Below are positions 59,708-64,000 of a stretch of DNA of 64,000 bases, in pieces (position 1 is the first letter of the stretch; each line of letters opens with the position of its first letter). Source of the DNA: an uncultured Oscillospiraceae bacterium (lineage in GTDB: Bacteria > Bacillota > Clostridia > Oscillospirales > Oscillospiraceae). The position numbers and the translations under genes are program-made. Where the stretch lies: contig CAKTOH010000001.1 of the NCBI GenBank assembly GCA_934589705.1, forward strand, positions 124,001 through 188,000. Reading direction: 5' to 3'. The notes under the pieces were generated by a model. It did no database searches, had not been told where the DNA came from, and worked only from the letters and a program-made list of their open reading frames with translations.

Positions 59708-60502
59708 TTATTTATTTGCTTCATCCTTTTCGTCCACAAAGTTGCTGATCAGAAGCAGCGTCAGGGTCACGAAAAAGATGATGGTCGCCAGTGCGTACAT
59801 TTTCGGGGTCACGGTTTTCTTGGTCATGCCGTAAATCCGAATGGGCAGGGTCTCAAAGCCATTGCCGGAGGTAAAGTAGCTGATGACAAAGTCGTCCAGG
59901 GACAGGGTGAAGGCCATAATGGCGCCGGTGATGATGCCCGGCAGAATTTCCGGCAGCTCCACCTTGAAAAAGGCACCCATAGGGGTACAGCCCAAATCCA
60001 TGGCCGCCTCCGGCAGGGATTTGTCCATCTGCCGCAGCTTGGGCAGAATCTGCAAAATCACATAGGGCAGGCAGAAGGTCACATGGGCAATGAGCATGGT
60101 CCAGAAGCTCAGGCTGGTAGCCGCCCCGAAAATCCGGCCGATGAAGACGAACATCAGCATCAGAGAAATACCGGTGATAATGTCCGGATTCGTCATGGGG
60201 ATGTCGGTAACGGTATTCAGCACCGCCCGAATGCCCCGGGAGCGGAGCTTGTTGATGCCAACGGCGGCTGCCGTGCCCATCACCGTGGAAATGGCGGTGG
60301 CGCTGGCTGCCAGCACCAGGGTGTTCCGGACGGCCTCCAGGGTGTTCCGATCCTTGAGTAATTCCCGATACCATTTCAGGGAGAACCCGGAGAACACGGA
60401 AAGGCTTTTGGCCTCGTTGAAGGAGAACACCAGCAGCACCGCAATGGGGGCAAAGAGAATGGCAAACACAATGCCGCTATAGATTTTTGCCGAGGTTTTC
60501 AT
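59708..60502 (-). CDS. potC: Spermidine/putrescine ABC transporter permease PotC
   Basis: Inner membrane permease, 264 residues with six membrane helices and the EAA loop EAAMDLGCTPMGAFFKVELPEILPGI near 180-205. It forms the channel with PotB. It overlaps potB by 4 bases and ends with a charged DEKDEANK tail. Confidence 0.94.
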   Translation of the reverse strand: MKTSAKIYSGIVFAILFAPIAVLLVFSFNEAKSLSVFSGFSLKWYRELLKDRNTLEAVRNTLVLAASATAISTVMGTAAAVGINKLRSRGIRAVLNTVTDIPMTNPDIITGISLMLMFVFIGRIFGAATSLSFWTMLIAHVTFCLPYVILQILPKLRQMDKSLPEAAMDLGCTPMGAFFKVELPEILPGIITGAIMAFTLSLDDFVISYFTSGNGFETLPIRIYGMTKKTVTPKMYALATIIFFVTLTLLLISNFVDEKDEANK

Positions 60503-61383
60503 TCTTCATCCCCTCCATAGACGTAGCGGGCGGTGACGTACTTGACCGCCGTCATGCACACCAGCAGAATCAGCATCAGAATAAAAGCAATGGCCGCGGC
60601 AAAATGAAGGTTATTGGCCACATACTGCCCCTCGATGGCATCGCCGATGAGGAAGAACTTGCCGTTGCCCAGCTTCTGAGAAATGTAGAAGGTGCTGATG
60701 GAAGGAATCAGAACCATGGTAATGCCGGAGATGACGCCGGGCATACTCAGGGGAATGATCACCCGCCGCAGGACAGACAGGCTTCCGCAGCCCAAATCCC
60801 GGGCCGCCTCCAGCAGTCTTCCGTCCAGCTTGGCCAGGATCGAGTAAATGGGCAGCACCATATAGGGAAAATAATCGTAGACCATACCGATGATGACCGC
60901 CGTCTCCGTGCCGATGATGTGCACCGGGCCAAAGCCAAGCCGCCCGATCAGGCTGTTCAGAATGCCGGTATCCTGCAAAATCGTCATCCAGGCGTAGGTG
61001 CGGATGAGGAAGTTCATCCACATGGGGATCATGATCAGGGTCACCATGGTCTTCTGGGCCTTCTCCCCTGCCCGGGCCATGATGTAGGCCATGGGATAGC
61101 CCATCAGAAGACAGACAATGGTGGAAATCACCGCCAGCTTCAGGGAGCGCATGAAAATCAGAAGGTAGGTGCGCACCTCCACCGACGAGCCGTCCTCCTG
61201 GGCGATGCTGCTGGTGGCGGTAAAGAACCGGGTCACATTTTCCGTGGTGAAGCCGAACTGGTTATCCGTAAAGGCGTAGTAGGCCACGAACACCAGGGGC
61301 ACCACCACAAACAGCAGCGCCCAGATGCTGTAAGGTGCCAGCGCCGCCCGATAGGCGTTCTTACTGTGTTTCGGATTTCTCAT
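60499..61383 (-). CDS. potB: Spermidine/putrescine ABC transporter permease PotB
   Basis: Inner membrane permease, 294 residues, with six helices and the EAA loop [29 protein letters not shown] near 195-225. It shares 4-base overlaps with potA and potC, so the operon is translationally coupled. Confidence 0.94.
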   Translation of the reverse strand: MRNPKHSKNAYRAALAPYSIWALLFVVVPLVFVAYYAFTDNQFGFTTENVTRFFTATSSIAQEDGSSVEVRTYLLIFMRSLKLAVISTIVCLLMGYPMAYIMARAGEKAQKTMVTLIMIPMWMNFLIRTYAWMTILQDTGILNSLIGRLGFGPVHIIGTETAVIIGMVYDYFPYMVLPIYSILAKLDGRLLEAARDLGCGSLSVLRRVIIPLSMPGVISGITMVLIPSISTFYISQKLGNGKFFLIGDAIEGQYVANNLHFAAAIAFILMLILLVCMTAVKYVTARYVYGGDEE

Positions 61384-62498
61384 TCTTCCTCTTCACCTCC
61401 GGGGTTGGACAGCTCGTCCAGTTCGTTGGAGAAGGAGGAATAGTCGCCGAACATGCCGGAATACTTGGACTTTTTCATAATGTGGATGGCATCCGGCTCC
61501 AGGGAAATGCCGATGTGGCTCCCCTCCTCCACCGGGTCGGTGGTCTGAATCATCCACTTAAAGCCGCCGATGTCCACAATGGCCTCGTTGTGCACGCCCA
61601 TGAAGGTCACGGAGGTCACAAGCCCCTGGAGCACGCCCGGCTCAGGCTTTACAATGTCCACATCCTCCGGCCGGATGACCACATCCACCGGCTCGTTGGG
61701 GGCAAAGCCCTTGTCCAGGCAGTCGAAAACCTGGCCGCCGAAGCGCACCTTGTAGTCCGCCAGCATGACCCCGTCCACAATATTGCTCTCGCCGATGAAG
61801 TCGGCAACAAAGGCGTTGACAGGCTCGTTATAGATGTCCTGGGGAGTGCCGATCTGCTGAATCTTGCCCTCACTCATGACTACGATGGTGTCGGACATGC
61901 TCAGAGCCTCCTCCTGGTCGTGGGTGACGAAGATGAAGGTGATTCCCGTGGACTTCTGAATCTTCTTCAGCTCCTGCTGCATATCCTTGCGCAGTTTCAA
62001 GTCCAACGCGCCCAGGGGCTCGTCCAGCAGAAGGATCTTCGGCTCGTTGACCAGAGCCCGGGCGATGGCCACCCGCTGCTGCTGGCCGCCGGACAGGCTG
62101 GTGACCCGCCGGTGGGCAAAGCCGGAGAGCATGACCATGCTGAGCATTTTATCCACTTTTTCCTTGATTTCCTTCTTGGGCACCTTCTTTTCCCGCAGGG
62201 GGAAGGCCACGTTTTCAAAGACGTTCAGGTGGGGAAACAGGGCGTATTTCTGGAACACGGTGTTGACGTTCCGTTTGTGGGGGGGCACGTCGTTGATCCG
62301 GTCGCCCATAAACAGCACATCGCCCTGATCCGGGTACACAAAGCCGCCGATGATCCGCAGGGTGGTGGTTTTTCCGCAGCCGGAGGGGCCCAGCAGCGTG
62401 ATAAACTCGTTGTCATGGATGTCCAGGCTGATATTGTCCAGGACAACCTCCCCGTCAAAGGATTTGGAGATATTCTTCAGCTCGATGATTTTTTCCAT
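61380..62498 (-). CDS. potA: Spermidine/putrescine ABC transporter ATP-binding protein
   Basis: ATPase of the polyamine importer, 372 residues. Walker A GPSGCGKT (37-44), signature LSGGQQ (135-140), Walker B ILLLDEP (155-161) and a C-terminal TOBE regulatory domain (about 290-372). The start is the ATG at 62498 with AAGGAAAG just upstream; the frame extends to 62552 but overlaps the leader terminator. First gene after a long leader. Confidence 0.95.
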   Translation of the reverse strand: MEKIIELKNISKSFDGEVVLDNISLDIHDNEFITLLGPSGCGKTTTLRIIGGFVYPDQGDVLFMGDRINDVPPHKRNVNTVFQKYALFPHLNVFENVAFPLREKKVPKKEIKEKVDKMLSMVMLSGFAHRRVTSLSGGQQQRVAIARALVNEPKILLLDEPLGALDLKLRKDMQQELKKIQKSTGITFIFVTHDQEEALSMSDTIVVMSEGKIQQIGTPQDIYNEPVNAFVADFIGESNIVDGVMLADYKVRFGGQVFDCLDKGFAPNEPVDVVIRPEDVDIVKPEPGVLQGLVTSVTFMGVHNEAIVDIGGFKWMIQTTDPVEEGSHIGISLEPDAIHIMKKSKYSGMFGDYSSFSNELDELSNPGGEEEE

Positions 62499-62538
62499 GT
62501 TCTTTCCTTCTTTCTCCCGAATCACAATGAAAAATGAA

Positions 62539-62566
62539 AAGCGGTACGCCAAAAGGCATACCGCTT
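62539..62566 (-). terminator. Terminator in front of potA
   Basis: On the minus strand AAGCGGTATGCC pairs with GGCGTACCGCTT (12 bp with one mismatch, TTTT loop), followed by TTCATTTTTCATTG. It lies only about 40 bases before the potA start, so it must be conditional or end a separate small RNA. Confidence 0.85.
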
Positions 62567-62926
62567 GCGAAACTTCCGTTTATTGGGCTCTGCGAAGGCG
62601 CACCGCTTCCCGGTGTCAACCGTCCACGCGCTCAGAACGCATCCGAAACGCGCAGCCTCGAGAGTCCTCGAACCCGAATCAGATCAGAGTCTATATAGCA
62701 AAGATTACTTTTACTACTCTTATTGACCATTTCACAAGTTTATGCCTGGGGGCACGGTTTATAGTAACCAACTTATAAAACTGAGCTTTTAACTCAATCA
62801 ATAAGGCAACAGAAGTTGCCAACCGCGAACGGTTTTCGGCATTCGACCCGGCTGTCCGTATGGCCTCAGCCGACTTGCGCCGGCGGTCGTATCCTGCTTT
62901 GGAAAGACTCTTTCCAATCGAGATTA
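62567..62926 (-). ncRNA. Long structured 5' leader of potABCD, class unknown
   Basis: From the promoter at 62959-62932 to the terminator above, about 360 nt contain no ORF worth reporting but many hairpins on the minus strand: GGAAAGA/TCTTTCC (62902-62888), GCCGGC/GTCGGC (about 62884-62869), AACCGTTCGCGGTT (62835-62822), GGCAACTTCTGTTGCC (62820-62805), and GAGCGCG/CGCGTTTC region near 62640. I find no T-box, guanidine, SAM or other riboswitch core that I know. Polyamine sensing is a guess from context. Confidence 0.6.
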
Positions 62927-62931
62927 GGCTT

Positions 62932-62959
62932 ATTATAACATAATCCGACCCAGTGTCAA
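62932..62959 (-). promoter_or_regulatory. Sigma-A promoter of the potABCD leader
   Basis: On the minus strand TTGACA (62959-62954), 16-base spacer, TATAAT (62937-62932); both hexamers are consensus. Confidence 0.88.
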
Positions 62960-63052
62960 CCAAAAATAGGTATAAATTTTCATGCAAATGTTGGAAAAAT
63001 AGCCACAATTTGCACAAGAAACCGTCGTGAAGTAAAAATTGCAAAAAAAGGA

Positions 63053-63081
63053 TTGACAGAAGCATCCCTTTCGTGTATCAT
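63053..63081 (+). promoter_or_regulatory. Sigma-A promoter of the glycine riboswitch
   Basis: TTGACA (63053-63058), 17-base spacer, TATCAT (63076-63081). Confidence 0.85.
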
Positions 63082-63109
63082 CAAAGGCGTAAATTACATA
63101 ACGACAAAC

Positions 63110-63343
63110 GAAGTTCTTAGGGGAATGGCGAAAGCCTGCCGAAGGAGTAACACTCTCAGGCGCCTGATATCAGGTAGGGACTAAGAATGGATGTGGCTCT
63201 GGAGAATCTCAGAAGTGAGTACCGAAGGTGCAAGGCGCAAGCCGAATCTCTCAGGTAAAAGGACAGAGTAAGTACGTTTCCCCTCTTGGCAGCCGGAACG
63301 TGACTTTCTTTCGCTGGAGCATAACGCGTCCGGCGATTTTTTT
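63110..63343 (+). ncRNA. Tandem glycine riboswitch with terminator
   Basis: Two aptamers lie in series. The first (about 63113-63187) has GCCTGCCGAAGGAGTAACACTC and closes with GGGACTAAGAA; the second (about 63193-63268) has the core GAGTACCGAAGGTGCAAGG, CTCTCAGG and AAAAGGACAGAG. The expression platform is GCCGGA (63292-63297) with TCCGGC (63329-63334) and a T7 run (63337-63343). A CTTTCTTTC stretch (63305-63313) can also pair with GAAAGAAAG (63352-63360) by the Shine-Dalgarno site, so glycine may act on translation as well. Confidence 0.95.
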
Positions 63344-63370
63344 GTTTGTCGGAAAGAAAGAGGTCAAATT

Positions 63371-64000
63371 ATGGAAACCATCGTAACCCAGATCGTGGCA
63401 GCCGTCAATGACGTCCTGTGGAACAAGTGGCTTGTGCTTCTGTTCCTGCTTCTCGGCAGCGGCATCTACTTCTCCATCCGCACGAGCTTCGTCCAGGTTC
63501 GGAAATTCGGCGAGGGTATGCGCCGGGTCTTCGGCAACATCAAGCTTTTCGGTGAAAACGCGGGCAAGGACGGCATGAGCTCCTTCCAGGCTCTGGCCAC
63601 CGCCATCGCCGCCCAGGTAGGCACCGGCAACATCGCCGGCTGCGCCACGGCTCTGGCCTCCGGCGGCCCCGGCGCCATCTTCTGGATGTGGATCTCCGCC
63701 TTCTTCGGCATGTCCACCATCTACGGTGAGGCGGTTCTGGCTCAGAAATACAAGCAGACCGGCGCTCACGGGGAAGTCACCGGCGGCCCCATCTACTATA
63801 TCAAGGCCGCCTTCAAGGGCAAGCTGGGCGTATTCCTGGCAGGCTTCTTTGCCGTGGCCATCATCCTGGCTCTGGGCTTCATGGGCAACATGGTTCAGTC
63901 CAACTCCATCGGCGATGCCTTCCACACCGCCTTCGGCGTGCCCAAGTGGATCATGGGTCTGCTGGTCGCCGGCGTGTGCGCCTTCATTTTCCTGGGCGGT
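63371..64000 (+). CDS. AGCS family alanine/glycine:cation symporter, 5' part
   Basis: Sodium- or proton-coupled uptake of alanine or glycine. The visible 210 residues begin METIVTQIVAAVNDVLWNKW with a first helix WLVLLFLLLGSGIYFSIRT, then FQALATAIAAQVGTGNIAGCATALASGGPGAIFWMW, the AGCS signature. The glycine riboswitch directly upstream makes glycine the likely substrate. AAAGAGG lies 7 bases before the ATG. The gene leaves the window at 64000. Confidence 0.96.
   Translation, partial: METIVTQIVAAVNDVLWNKWLVLLFLLLGSGIYFSIRTSFVQVRKFGEGMRRVFGNIKLFGENAGKDGMSSFQALATAIAAQVGTGNIAGCATALASGGPGAIFWMWISAFFGMSTIYGEAVLAQKYKQTGAHGEVTGGPIYYIKAAFKGKLGVFLAGFFAVAIILALGFMGNMVQSNSIGDAFHTAFGVPKWIMGLLVAGVCAFIFLGG

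Noticed and set aside
62780..62900. tRNA gene in the potABCD leader, from a GGGTCGAATGCC T-arm-like sequence
   Set aside because: No matching acceptor stem, D-arm or anticodon arm at proper distances on either strand.
62567..62926. T-box or ykkC/guanidine-type riboswitch before potA
   Set aside because: No TGGNACCGCG box and none of the conserved ykkC core bases could be found.

Overview
The window comes from a spore-forming, anaerobic-type Firmicute of class Clostridia. It is GC-rich, with strong Shine-Dalgarno sites and codon use typical of gut Oscillospirales (Oscillospiraceae/Ruminococcaceae-like). The evidence is spoVAD, spoVAE, spoIIR, AddAB instead of RecBCD, IreB, T-box leaders, a tandem glycine riboswitch and an OLE-RNA locus. 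Species cannot be named from sequence alone.

Layout. 1-5.8 kb: the start of scpA, a small membrane protein, trpS and gltX (divergent), then the minus-strand cluster nnrD / lipoprotein / mazF. 6.8-12.5 kb: a Phe T-box leader driving pheS-pheT, then ireB, an unrecognised 96-aa protein and an SH3-NlpC/P60 cell-wall hydrolase. 12.5-13.8 kb: an intact IS481-type element inside a palindromic intergenic repeat, with a 5-bp target duplication. 13.9-24.2 kb: spoVAD-spoVAE behind a sigma-G-type promoter, a 33-aa Asn/Gln-rich sORF, then minus-strand ispE-spoIIR-addB-addA. 24.3-30.3 kb: membrane and envelope proteins, including a kinase-like protein lacking the catalytic HRD Asp. 30.3-38.5 kb: an eight-gene aromatic operon (aroF-tyrA-aroB-aroA-aroC-pheA-aroE/K-aroQ) covering all of the shikimate pathway plus the Phe/Tyr branches. 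Its genes overlap or abut, and it lies behind a ribosome-mediated attenuator whose leader peptide is mostly Phe and Tyr. 38.6-43.8 kb: gtrA, a D-2-hydroxyacid dehydrogenase, a LUD protein, dapA and tyrS with a Tyr T-box. 43.8-50.7 kb: a minus-strand operon headed by what I interpret as an OLE RNA (about 615 nt) and its membrane partner OapA, followed by dxs-tlyA-nadK-argR-recN. 50.8-58.5 kb: a Nudix hydrolase, dinB and small partner, HAD and VOC proteins, smpB, ppiase, tmRNA (ssrA), a foreign-looking EcsC-like gene and an RmlD-like reductase. 58.5-64 kb: potABCD behind a long unidentified structured leader, then a glycine riboswitch and the start of an AGCS alanine/glycine symporter.

How the parts work together. 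Aromatic amino acids are controlled at several levels: uncharged tRNA-Phe and tRNA-Tyr are sensed by T-boxes for pheST and tyrS, while the supply operon is predicted to sense translation of Phe/Tyr codons. tmRNA and SmpB lie next to each other. The OLE operon links a large noncoding RNA with isoprenoid, NADP and DNA-repair genes, matching the known OLE context in other Firmicutes.

Intergenic spaces are rich in short palindromic repeats of several families, some nested. I see no CRISPR array, rRNA or tRNA gene, and no phage. The best candidates for closer study are the OLE locus, the Phe/Tyr attenuator, the undescribed potABCD leader and the Asn/Gln-rich sORF.
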